Assembly: GCA_013299105.1 (NCBI GenBank)
Contig: JAAFJY010000018.1
Location: forward strand, 62,001 to 126,000
DNA: 64,000 nt
Direction: 5' to 3'
Source of the DNA: Chitinophagales bacterium
GTDB lineage: Bacteria > Bacteroidota > Bacteroidia > Chitinophagales > Saprospiraceae
Below the pieces are notes generated by a model, which was given only the letters and a program-made list of their open reading frames with translations, was not told the origin of the DNA and made no database searches. The position numbers and the translations under genes are program-made. Within the stretch, counting starts at the first letter, position 1. Each line of letters starts with the position of its first letter. This document shows, in pieces, positions 54,500-62,783 of the stretch.

Positions 54500-56092
54500 A
54501 TGCTAAATACCGACCTATTAATCGTAGGAGCCAGCGTAGGCGGCTGCGCCTGTGCCCTGGCCGCCTGCCAAGCTGGCTTAAAAGTCATCCTCAGCGAAGA
54601 ATGCGACTGGATCGGCGGCCAATTTACCAGCCAAGCCACGCCCCCCGACGAGCACGGCTGGATTGAGGAGTTTGGTTGCACCCGCACTTACCGCGAATTT
54701 CGCGAAAAAGTACGACAATACTACCGCGAGCATTACCCGCTGACACCTGAGGCCCATGCCAATCCAGTGCTCAACCCCGGCAATGGCTGGGTGTCGCCCT
54801 TGTGCGCCGAGCCCAAGGTGTTTTTGGCCGTTTTGCAAGAAATATTGGCCCCTTTTGTAAGCAGCGGGCAATTGACCATTTTGCTGAATCACCGGGCCGT
54901 AGCTGCGCAATACGATGACAAAAAAGTTTACAGCATCACTTTGCAAAATGAAGGGGCGGAAACGATCGAAGTGAAAGCTCAGTACTTTGTGGACGCCACC
55001 GAAACGGGTGAGCTTTTGCCCCTGACCCAAACCGCCTGGGTAAGTGGTGCCGAAAGCCGCTTGGAAACGGGCGAACCCAGCGCCCCCTTGCTGGCCGATC
55101 CGCACAACAACCAGGCTTTTTCGATGTGTTTTGCGATGAGCTACCACGAGGGGCAGGACCATACCATCGCAAAGCCCCAGGATTATGAATTTTGGCGCGA
55201 TTTTGTGCCCCATTTGAGTCCAGCATGGGCAGGGCCCCTGTTGCGTTTGACGGGTTTGAGCCCACGTACCATGCAGCCCGTACACTACAATTTTCAGCCC
55301 AACAGAGAGCCCAATATCGCCTTTGCGGGCTTGTGGACCTACCGCCGCATTCGTCACCTCGAAAATTTCAAGCCTGGGGCTTTTGATTCAGATATTACCC
55401 TCGTCAATTATCCCCAAATTGATTACATGTTGGGTGATTTGTTGAATGCCACATTTGAAGAGCAAAATCAGTACATCCAAGCGGCCAAAAACCAGAGTTT
55501 GTCTTTTTTGTACTATCTGCAAACCGAACTGGGCTTCAAGGGGCTTCGTTTATGCCCTCAAATCACTGGAACGGCGGATGGCTTGAGCAAGCGCCCCTAC
55601 ATCCGCGAATCCAGGCGCATCAAAGCTTTGGTTACCATCACCGAACAACAGGTGGCGGCGGCGCAACGGCCCGGCCAAATTTTGGCCGAGCGCTTCCATG
55701 ATTCAGTGGGCATTGGCTTTTACCGCATCGACTTGCACCCCAGCACAGGCGGCGATAACTATGTCGATGTGGAGTGTTTGCCTTTCCAAATCCCTTTGGG
55801 TGCTTTGCTGCCGCAAAAAATGAAAAACCTATTGCCCGCATGCAAAAATATCGGCACCACCCACATCACCAACGGCTGTTATCGCCTACATCCCATCGAG
55901 TGGAACATCGGCGAGGCGGTGGGCAATTTGATAGCTTATAGCATCAACCACTTCCTGGATCCTTTTGACGCTTACCAAAGTCCGATTCATTTGCGGCGTT
56001 TTCAGGATAGCCTGCGGGACAAAGGCGTGGAATTGGAATGGCCCAAAGGGCTGGATTTGAAGGATGGGGACCCGCATCGGCATGCGTTGTAG
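54500..56092 (+). CDS. FAD-dependent oxidoreductase
   Basis: 530 residues. The FAD-binding Rossmann motif at the N-terminus is TDLLIVGASVGGCACALAACQAGLKVILSEECDWIGGQFT (GxSxGG variant), typical of the FAD_oxidored family (PF12831). Later segments are YFVDATETGELLPL, RRIKALVTITEQQV, and a C-terminal LLPACKNIGTTHITNGCYRLHPIEWNIGEAVGNL, which closes the FAD site. No signal peptide. Relatives include enzymes of sugar-acid and amine catabolism. Separated from HyuA by the MITE-containing gap but on the same strand, so probably part of the catabolic locus. Confidence 0.85.
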   Translation: MLNTDLLIVGASVGGCACALAACQAGLKVILSEECDWIGGQFTSQATPPDEHGWIEEFGCTRTYREFREKVRQYYREHYPLTPEAHANPVLNPGNGWVSPLCAEPKVFLAVLQEILAPFVSSGQLTILLNHRAVAAQYDDKKVYSITLQNEGAETIEVKAQYFVDATETGELLPLTQTAWVSGAESRLETGEPSAPLLADPHNNQAFSMCFAMSYHEGQDHTIAKPQDYEFWRDFVPHLSPAWAGPLLRLTGLSPRTMQPVHYNFQPNREPNIAFAGLWTYRRIRHLENFKPGAFDSDITLVNYPQIDYMLGDLLNATFEEQNQYIQAAKNQSLSFLYYLQTELGFKGLRLCPQITGTADGLSKRPYIRESRRIKALVTITEQQVAAAQRPGQILAERFHDSVGIGFYRIDLHPSTGGDNYVDVECLPFQIPLGALLPQKMKNLLPACKNIGTTHITNGCYRLHPIEWNIGEAVGNLIAYSINHFLDPFDAYQSPIHLRRFQDSLRDKGVELEWPKGLDLKDGDPHRHAL

Positions 56093-56509
56093 TTATGGGT
56101 TATGAATGATGGGTTATGAGTTGGGGGACTTGCTGGGGAGATTTGAGGGGAGGTATGTACTCTTGTCTGCGGTTTGGGAATTTGGGGATTTAAAATTTAG
56201 CGTGAGTTCTGGGTTGTTTGGCTTGTTTTTTTACATACGATAGACGACTTACGACATACGACATATGATTTGGGGGCTCGCTGGGGAGATTTGTGGTGTT
56301 TTTAGGTTGTTATTTGCACGGTTTGGTTTTTGGGGATTTAAAATTTGACGTGAGTTCTGGGTTGTTTGGCATGTTTTTTTTACATACGATAGACGACTTA
56401 CGACATACGACATACGACATATGATTTGAGGGCTCGCTGGGGAGATTTGTCGTGTTTTTAGGTTGTCGTTTGCACGGTTTGGGGTTTTGGGGATTTAAAA
56501 TTTACATAG
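56093..56509. repeat. Tandem ~155-bp repeat, gap before the metallopeptidase gene
   Basis: The block TTTGGGGATTTAAAATTT recurs at about 56181, 56329 and 56486. Between them lie copies of GTGAGTTCTGGGTTGTTTGG, an ATACGATAGACGACTTACGA string and GGGCTCGCTGGGGAGATTTG. About two and a half units are visible. The same GGCTCGCTGGGGAGA and TACGAC strings recur near 61840-62220. Confidence 0.75.
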
Positions 56510-56809
56510 ATGAAAACAGGAGCACAAATAGCCCAAAAAGTACAGGCGCAGTATCAAACTGCTGACCCTGTGCTTTTGGCCCAAAAGGCTGGGGTAAAAG
56601 TCCATTACGCGGCCTGGGACCCCTGCACTTGGGGCGAATACGATGCCCACACGCAAGTCATTACGCTCAATACCAATGCGCCCATTCTACTCGCTGAGGT
56701 GTTGCTGCACGAGCTGGGGCATTATTTTTTGCGGTTGAATGGGTTTGTGGGCAGTAGAGCAGAAGAGGAGATGGAGGTTTTGGGGTTTGTGGGGGAGGTT
56801 ATGAGGTAG
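56510..56809 (+). CDS. ImmA/IrrE-family metallopeptidase (short)
   Basis: 99 residues. The zinc-peptidase motif HELGH (67-71) is present with acidic residues following (EEEME, 85-89) that may supply the third ligand, as in peptidase M78 (PF06114). Family members cleave repressors in mobile elements or toxin-antitoxin systems. It is shorter than usual and has no helix-turn-helix domain; no Xre-type repressor lies next to it. Confidence 0.78.
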   Translation: MKTGAQIAQKVQAQYQTADPVLLAQKAGVKVHYAAWDPCTWGEYDAHTQVITLNTNAPILLAEVLLHELGHYFLRLNGFVGSRAEEEMEVLGFVGEVMR

Positions 56810-56856
56810 AATTTTTATAAAAATCCCTATCTTTACCACTCAAACGCGAGCAGAAA

Positions 56857-58371
56857 ATGCGGTATTTCAATACATCCGGACCTAATCGACCTAGTGAACA
56901 TTATAGTTTGCTCCGATTAGACTGGATTGCAAAAGGTAAAGATTTAATTCAGAAAGAACGCTATTTCACGATTTGGGCACCGCGCCAAACGGGAAAGAGT
57001 ACTTATTTTATGTTTTTGGCTGATCATCTTCGACTTGAAGGATATAAGGTCTGTCAAATTAATTTTGAAGACTACAAAAAGGAAAGTAAAACTGATTTCA
57101 TCATAGACTTGAATATAGCACTAAGTGAGCAATGGGGCATCCCTTTTGAAGGCGAAACCTTGGCAAGTGTTTTTAGACAAATTCAAGCCATCAAAGACGA
57201 AAAATGTGTCTTGATTATTGATGAAGTAGAAGGCATTAACCCTAAATTTTTTGGACAATTTCTACACGCTATCCGAAAAGTGTACCATTCCAGGGCAAAT
57301 CACTCCTTAAAATCTGTCATTTTGGTGGGAGTAAGCAACATCGTTGGGGTTATTCAAGATAATGCAAGTCCTTTTAACATAGCCGATAACCTGAGCATCC
57401 CTTATTTTACCGATGCAGAAACTTTGGCATTGTTGAATCAGCACGAGCAAGAAAGTGGTCAGGTTTTCGACCCGGCTGTCAAACAAAAAATCTCGGAAAT
57501 CACCGCCAATCAACCAGGTTTGGTAAATGGTTTTGCAGCGCAGTTGGTTAGCAATTGTGTTGGAAAACCTGTCATTGAATATGCAGATTACTTAGCCGTT
57601 GAGAAAAATTATTTAAAGTTCTCATTGGATAAGAACATCGCGAACATCATCAGCAAAGGCAAAAGACACCAGGCTTTTGTTGAAAATCTATTGTTTAATG
57701 AAGATAAAATTGATTTTCAAATTTATAGAGAGGAAATCCAGGAACTCTTTGTCAATGGTATCATCATGCCTGATGAGGATGACTATGTAACTTTTAGAGT
57801 GCCCTTATACCGAAAATGCTTGCATGCAGCCTTTTTTCCCTACACCAACGGCGAATCCAAGCGCATCGGCAGCACCATCAATATTGATGAGTACTACACT
57901 CCCAATGGCGGCTTGAACATCGATAAAGTCATTGAAAACTACAAAAAGTACGCTCTGCGCCGCAAGTTCCGCTATTTCAAAGAGGAGGACAAACACGGCA
58001 AGGTTGTCAATTTGAAGGAAGCCACCCTGGTGTATAGTTTTGAAACCTACCTGAATGCATTCTTGAGTATGGTGAACGGCAAAACCTACTTGGAAGCACA
58101 CACGGGCGTTGGCCGAACGGACCTGATCATCAGCATCGGCAAAGAGGAATTTGTGGTGGAGGCCAAGGTGTATAGCGACATCGTAAAATTCCGAAAAGGC
58201 AAAATCCAACTCGCGCAGTACGCCAAGAGTTTGAGCCTCTCCTCCGCTTTTTACCTGGTTTTTGTGGAATCAGAGGTCAACAACCCCACCGTGTTGGAAG
58301 AAGAACAAGAATACGAAGGGGTGCTGATCAAAACGCATTTGGTGCCTTATAATTTGGAATTGGATTTTTGA
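56857..58371 (+). CDS. AAA-like ATPase with C-terminal PD-(D/E)XK nuclease-like domain
   Basis: 504 residues. Walker A APRQTGKST lies at 41-49, Walker B CVLIIDEVEGI at 117-127, and a winged region follows. The C-terminus has GRTDLIISIGKEEFVVEAKV (around 415-435), with the Asp...Glu-x-Lys of a PD-(D/E)XK nuclease and a conserved-Gln-like KIQLAQYAKS after it. It differs from the two PF09820-type genes in the P-loop. Base composition is AT-richer in the first two-thirds than in the last third, suggesting a composite origin. Function unknown; such ATPase-nuclease proteins are suspected in defence or mobile elements. Confidence 0.82.
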   Translation: MRYFNTSGPNRPSEHYSLLRLDWIAKGKDLIQKERYFTIWAPRQTGKSTYFMFLADHLRLEGYKVCQINFEDYKKESKTDFIIDLNIALSEQWGIPFEGETLASVFRQIQAIKDEKCVLIIDEVEGINPKFFGQFLHAIRKVYHSRANHSLKSVILVGVSNIVGVIQDNASPFNIADNLSIPYFTDAETLALLNQHEQESGQVFDPAVKQKISEITANQPGLVNGFAAQLVSNCVGKPVIEYADYLAVEKNYLKFSLDKNIANIISKGKRHQAFVENLLFNEDKIDFQIYREEIQELFVNGIIMPDEDDYVTFRVPLYRKCLHAAFFPYTNGESKRIGSTINIDEYYTPNGGLNIDKVIENYKKYALRRKFRYFKEEDKHGKVVNLKEATLVYSFETYLNAFLSMVNGKTYLEAHTGVGRTDLIISIGKEEFVVEAKVYSDIVKFRKGKIQLAQYAKSLSLSSAFYLVFVESEVNNPTVLEEEQEYEGVLIKTHLVPYNLELDF

Positions 58372-58401
58372 GAGCGATTCCAGCCACCCAAGCCCCTCGA
58401 A

Positions 58402-58441
58402 GCCCCTCTTTTCAACCCTTCAACATTTCAACATTTCAACT
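58402..58441 (+). repeat. Family C string just before the exonuclease start
   Basis: CTTTTCAACCCTTCAACATT continues with two further TTCAAC units and ends three bases before the ATG at 58445. Confidence 0.65.
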
Positions 58442-58444
58442 ACA

Positions 58445-59044
58445 ATGACTCGCATTTTCCTAGACACCGAATTTACCGAACTGACCCAGGATGCCCAACT
58501 GATTTCCCTCGGCTTGGCCTGCGAAAACGGCGATTGGTTTTACGCCGAGCTAGACGATTACGAGCCCGAGGCTGCCAGCGATTGGGTACAAGAAAACGTA
58601 TTTCCATTGCTGAGTGGCGAAAAACTGGGCCGTGCGGGCTACGTACATGCCCGCCCGCAGACCACTTGCTATGGCGATACGGTATCGGTGTATCGCTCTT
58701 TGTTGAACTGGCTAAGGCGCTACAACCAGGGCCGCTCCAGCATCCAGTTTTGGGCCGATGTGTATGCCTGGGACTGGCTTTTGTTCACCGAACTGTTTGC
58801 GGGCGCTTTGATGTTGCCGCCGCAGATTCATTACATGCCCGGCGACCTCAGCACCCTGCTGTGGGCCAAGGGCTACGACCCCGACATCACCCGCGAAAGC
58901 CTGGGAACCGTGACCTTGCAGCACCCCAAGCTGAATCTGCAAAAGCACCACGCATTGTACGATGCACTGCTGGAGTTGGAGGTGTTTAAGAAGGTGATGG
59001 GGGAGGAGTGGCTGGAAATAAGCCAATCGAAAAATAAGCCTTGA
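58445..59044 (+). CDS. DEDDh-type 3'-5' exoribonuclease-like protein (Rv2179c-like)
   Basis: 199 residues. Exonuclease motif I is FLDTEFTEL (Asp7, Glu9), motif II lies in FWADVYAWDWLLF (Asp), and motif III is HHALYDA near 173-180 (His-x4-Asp), giving a DEDDh active site as in RNase T and Rv2179c. Predicted to trim RNA or DNA 3' ends with two metal ions. It is the last protein gene before the CRISPR array, 218 bp away. It may be ordinary RNA housekeeping; a CRISPR link is only suggested by position. Confidence 0.83.
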   Translation: MTRIFLDTEFTELTQDAQLISLGLACENGDWFYAELDDYEPEAASDWVQENVFPLLSGEKLGRAGYVHARPQTTCYGDTVSVYRSLLNWLRRYNQGRSSIQFWADVYAWDWLLFTELFAGALMLPPQIHYMPGDLSTLLWAKGYDPDITRESLGTVTLQHPKLNLQKHHALYDALLELEVFKKVMGEEWLEISQSKNKP

Positions 59045-59262
59045 GGCTTGCTTTATTGGAAAATAGGCTGTATTTTTGAACATTATGTGCCAACCTATGG
59101 CTACGCATACCCCGGTATGCAGGATATTCAATCCATCGAGATTGAACAATTTTTCAGTGTTTTTTGCAATTCTTGCAATCAACTCCTTACGTGTGTTTAT
59201 AGTTAATCACAGAAAATGTCAACTTATTCTCCTGATTATCAATTGATTGATTAAAAGGAAGG
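59045..59262. other. AT-rich left flank of the CRISPR array
   Basis: 218 bp with no gene. The part from 59150 is about two-thirds A+T, and resembles a CRISPR leader in composition. The adjoining first repeat is the degenerate one, which instead argues that this is the trailer side. Confidence 0.5.
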
Positions 59263-60180
59263 GTAGGAGTGATATGTGCCGACAGATGGCACTACGACTC
59301 TGTACCCGAGGAAACAGAGCCATAGAAGTGGTATGTGCCGCCACTTGGCACTGCGACTACAAATGGAATAGTGATGTACACGGTGTCTTCCATAGAAGTG
59401 GTATGTGCCGCCACTTGGCACTGCGACCCGAGGCTCTGCGGGCAGGGTTCTTACACTCCATAGAAGTGGTATGTGCCGCCACTTGGCACTGCGACTGGGC
59501 TGCTGGTTCTTGCTGCTGCGGCTCTTGTATAGAAGTGGTATGTGCCGCCACTTGGCACTGCGACTAAAGCCCTGTGCTTTTGGCGACAGGATTTTCTTAT
59601 AGAAGTGGTATGTGCCGCCACTTGGCACTGCGACTAAAGCCCTGTGCTTTTGGCGACAGGATTTTCTTATAGAAGTGGTATGTGCCGCCACTTGGCACTG
59701 CGACAACAAGGCGCTGCAACGCAGCCTGAGCTTCTGCATAGAAGTGGTATGTGCCGCCACTTGGCACTGCGACCATATACTACGTTGCCGTTAAAAATCG
59801 TGCCACGATAGAAGTGGTATGTGCCGCCACTTGGCACTGCGACTCGGGAGATGGGACCACCATCAGACTTTTCCCTATAGAAGTGGTATGTGCCGCCACT
59901 TGGCACTGCGACAGTACTCTTTGAATTTAGCGCTTGGTTCATAGGTATAGAAGTGGTATGTGCCGCCACTTGGCACTGCGACGCTGTTAACACCAGGTTA
60001 AGCATAGAAGTGGTATGTGCCGCCACTTGGCACTGCGACAACTACGGTGCCATTGTTGTAAATTCCGTTACCAATAGAAGTGGTATGTGCCGCCACTTGG
60101 CACTGCGACTCTTCGCGCTTAAAGCTCTGCCAAAGCTCCGCCTCATAGAAGTGGTATGTGCCGCCACTTGGCACTGCGAT
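59263..60180. CRISPR. CRISPR array, 14 repeats of 36 bp, 13 spacers
   Basis: Repeats start at 59263 (degenerate), 59322, 59392, 59460, 59529, 59599, 59669, 59738, 59808, 59877, 59947, 60004, 60074 and 60145. On the plus strand the repeat begins ATAGAAGTGG and ends GGCACTGCGAC; twelve copies are identical, the last differs only in its final base (T), and the first differs in seven positions. Spacers are 32-35 bp except 23 bp (59299-59321) and 21 bp (59983-60003). Spacers 59565-59598 and 59635-59668 are identical. The degenerate end at the left suggests the leader is on the right and transcription leftwards, but the AT-rich flank is on the left, so orientation is open. No cas gene is in the window. 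Confidence 0.95.
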
Positions 60181-60410
60181 GGGGTGGTGGGGCGTATTGA
60201 TTTCGGGTCCGAAGAATAAAAATATTCCGAGGGTATTTTTTTCCTAACGTTTCCTTAGACAGGGCGTGCCCTGTCTCTACTGGATTCGTGCATTTCAATT
60301 CTCTATGGCCGCGCATGGGGCGCATTTCTTACCAAACATCAACTCCCACCCCACAATATCGCCCGCCCACTCCCTCGTTTTAGCAGCACAAAAAACCAAA
60401 ACCTGCAACC
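60181..60410. other. Right flank of the CRISPR array
   Basis: 230 bp without a gene: a G-rich start, an A/T-rich stretch (60215-60246), and a perfect palindrome at 60257-60276 with 9-bp arms AGACAGGGC / GCCCTGTCT. Confidence 0.5.
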
Positions 60411-61103
60411 ATGAAAAACACGCTATTCTTGTTTTTGCTGCTTTTTTCTTTTTCCCAGTTGGCAGCCCAAGACTGCAAAAACGACTTCTTTTTTTACACC
60501 AAAGGCATGAAATACAACTTGGACCACTACGACAAAAAAGGCCAGTTGTCGTCGAGCACCAAATCGGAGGTGCTGGAATTGCGCAAAGCGGGTGATAGCC
60601 TGGTCGCCAAAGTACAGTTTCAAGCCCTTGATGCCAAAGGCAAGACCCTGACCCAGGGTGTGTCGCAATTTGCTTGCTTAAATGGGGTTTTGATCTTCGA
60701 CCTGCGCTCCATGGCCGCCAATGAGCAAGCCGCAGCGGGATTCAAAGACGCGTCGATGGAACTGAGGGGTACTGCGCTGCAATTTCCAGCCAAGTTGAGC
60801 GTGGGCCAAACCCTCAATGATGGGGACGTGAGCATGATTTTCAAGTCGGGCAGCATCCAATTGATGAAAATGAGCACCCTGATCAAGAACCGAAAAGTGG
60901 AAGCCCTGGAAAGTGTGACGGTCAAAGCCGGGACTTACCAAGCTTACAAAATCACTTACGAAATGGAGTTCAAATCCATCATTTCTCGCCAAATGAAGGT
61001 GGTGCAGTGGATGGCACCCAGCGTAGGCATGGTCAAGTCGGAGAATTACGACAAAGCTGGCAAGCTGGAGAGCTGGAGCGAGTTGAGCTCGGTTGGGAAG
61101 TAG
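60411..61103 (+). CDS. DUF3108-like / TapB-family secreted protein
   Basis: 230 residues with signal peptide MKNTLFLFLLLFSFSQLAAQ. The body has FFFYTKGMKYNLDHYDKKGQLSSS, QFQALDAKGKT, a middle hydrophobic strand, and VKAGTYQAYKITYEMEF...VVQWMAPSVGMVKSENYD, the typical C-terminal beta motif of DUF3108-like proteins in Bacteroidota. Likely periplasmic; function unknown. It faces the DUF1287 gene, with a long hairpin between. Confidence 0.72.
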   Translation: MKNTLFLFLLLFSFSQLAAQDCKNDFFFYTKGMKYNLDHYDKKGQLSSSTKSEVLELRKAGDSLVAKVQFQALDAKGKTLTQGVSQFACLNGVLIFDLRSMAANEQAAAGFKDASMELRGTALQFPAKLSVGQTLNDGDVSMIFKSGSIQLMKMSTLIKNRKVEALESVTVKAGTYQAYKITYEMEFKSIISRQMKVVQWMAPSVGMVKSENYDKAGKLESWSELSSVGK

Positions 61104-61108
61104 GGTAA

Positions 61109-61163
61109 GCTTGACCTTGACGTTTACCAAACTTCAAAAGTTTAGCAAACGTCAAGGTCAAGC
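61109..61163. terminator. Long hairpin between convergent genes
   Basis: GCTTGACCTTGACGTTT (61109-61125) is an exact reverse complement of 61147-61163, giving a 17-bp stem; the loop itself contains AAACTTCAAAAGTTT. No strong T-run follows on either side, so efficient termination is uncertain. The right arm ends two bases before the DUF1287 stop. Confidence 0.6.
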
Positions 61164-61164
61164 C

Positions 61165-61746
61165 TCAATACCGATAATGACCAGTAATCGTGAAACTAAA
61201 CAAACAATCCTCCAAAACCTGTCCAGCACCGATGTTGTGGACGATCTGGTAGCGCTTGCCATCTTTCGACTTTTGGGCGGAGATGATGCCGATGTGGGTC
61301 AGGCCCCGGCCCAGGTCCCAGCTCACTACGTCACCAGGTAAGTAATCTTTGCCGTCTTGGGTGAGGGGCAGTGATTTGCCTTTGCGGCTGAAAAACTTCA
61401 TCAGGTTGGGCACCCGGCGGTGGTCGATGTTGCGGTCGGTTTTTTTCATGCCCCATTTTTTGGGGTAGAGGCTGAAATTGGCTTTCATGTCTTCGTGGAC
61501 CAGTTTTTGCAGGTCGATACCGAGTTTGCGGTAGGCGCGCACCACCACGTCGGTGCATACGCCTTTGTTGGCAGGTACGTCGCCGCCAGGGTAGGGGATG
61601 CTGAAGTAGGTGGGGTCGTATACTACTTCGTCTTTGGTGAGGTCCAGGGCAGCTTGGGCTAGTTTGAGGTTTTGGGCTTGGAGGGAGAGGCTGCACAGCA
61701 AGCAAAAGAGGAAACCGAGGTGTTTTGGTTGGAATGAATTGGGCAT
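61165..61746 (-). CDS. DUF1287 domain-containing secreted protein
   Basis: 193 residues with signal peptide ending QAQ (about 25). The body fits DUF1287 (PF06940): AALDLTKDEVVYDPTYFSIPYPGGDVPANKGVCTDVVVRAYRKLGIDLQKLVHEDM, DRNIDHRRVPNLMKFF, LPGDVVSWDLGRGLTHIGIIS and IVHNIGAG. A Cys in GVCTDVV and a His in LTHIGI give an NlpC/P60-like cysteine-hydrolase arrangement, so it may cleave or bind cell-wall peptides; this is inference. Confidence 0.85.
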   Translation of the reverse strand: MPNSFQPKHLGFLFCLLCSLSLQAQNLKLAQAALDLTKDEVVYDPTYFSIPYPGGDVPANKGVCTDVVVRAYRKLGIDLQKLVHEDMKANFSLYPKKWGMKKTDRNIDHRRVPNLMKFFSRKGKSLPLTQDGKDYLPGDVVSWDLGRGLTHIGIISAQKSKDGKRYQIVHNIGAGQVLEDCLFSFTITGHYRY

Positions 61747-62783
61747 GTCTGTTTTTTTTCAAAACGTTGGATGGATACCGTATTATTATGCTGACAGGAT
61801 GGAGGATGAACTTTGCTGATATACGAAAGACGACATACGAGATACGACATATGATTTGGGGGCTCGCTGGGGAGATTTCTTGGATGAAGAGAATTGCGGG
61901 TTTACGGATTAGGTTTTTGAAGGTTGTGGTTGGATTTTTGACTTACGACTTACGAGTGACGACTTACGACTTACGAAGGAGGGGCTCGCTGGGGAGATTT
62001 CTGCGGTTCGGCTGGGTTTCGTTTTTCCGGTTTGGAATTTTGAAGGTTGAGGTGCCTATATGATGTTGATTTTTTTGAAGTACGATTGATGAAGTACGAA
62101 GGAGGGGGCTCGCTGGGGAGAATTGTCGGTTTGGCTGGGTTTTGTTTTTCCGGTTTGGAATTTTAAAGGTTGAGGTTGCAATCTTGGCGTTGGTTTTTTG
62201 ACTTACGACTTACGAAGTAAATACCCGCTGTCAATTTCGCTAAGGATGCTGAAAGTTTTCCTGGTAATCTTTTTGAGGAATTTTCAATCGTAAAAACGAT
62301 GATTTGATGCGCTACTAATCTTCAATCGAAGCCCTACTTCGTAAGTCGTAAGTCGTCGTTCGTAAGTCGTAACTCAAAAAAATCTGGGCCATGACGACCA
62401 GAACAAAATAGTCTTGAACCACCACTTGTAATCTAATATTAGCCTTTTTGTACAAAGGATATTTGGGGCTCACCAAAGAGATTTGAGGCCCCTCAAGACA
62501 GGTTTACACGCATTGGAATCATTTGAATCTTAAATTTCAGATAGCTCTACATTCAAGCAACGAAAAAATCTGCCCAGAAGACCAACCCACCCAGCATTTA
62601 ATCCGTACTTTAGCCGAGGTAAAATATACTAATCTTGGATTGAATGCGGTCAACATCCCGGTCAAAATCTGGTTGTCAACCCGTGATGATCCGTTTGATG
62701 ATACCCTCAAATACCTACTAAACTCGCACAAGCCCCCTCTTCTCAACTCCTAAACCCCTCAACTCCTAAACTTAAAACAACCC
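61747..62783. repeat. 1037-bp gap with family D repeats
   Basis: Repeated blocks GGGGGCTCGCTGGGGAGA occur at about 61857, 61980 and 62104, separated by TACGAC/TTACGA strings (61815-61850, 61940-61977, 62200-62220, 62335-62372) and related TTTTCCGGTTTGGAATTTT segments. The end (62730-62775) has CTCAACTCCTAAACCCCTC strings before the thiolase start. No gene is supported, although a 76-codon frame exists at 62523-62753. Confidence 0.65.

Noticed and set aside
56832-58371. Prophage or integrative element around the ImmA-type peptidase
   Set aside because: No integrase, repressor, att-like direct repeats or structural phage genes were seen in the flanks.
59251-60325. Minus- and plus-strand open frames across the CRISPR array with repeated peptides (VAAHTTS, EVVCAATWHCD)
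   Set aside because: They are translations of the 36-bp repeat, whose length is a multiple of three, and so remain open by periodicity. They have no start context or relation to proteins.
59045-60410. tracrRNA or anti-repeat near the CRISPR array
   Set aside because: The degenerate first repeat is aligned and spaced as an array member, and no separate anti-repeat was seen in either flank by eye; a computed search over the genome would be needed.
62523-62753. 76-codon frame before the thiolase gene
   Set aside because: It runs into the CTCAAC repeat strings at its end, has no recognisable motif or promoter, and lies in a repeat-rich gap.
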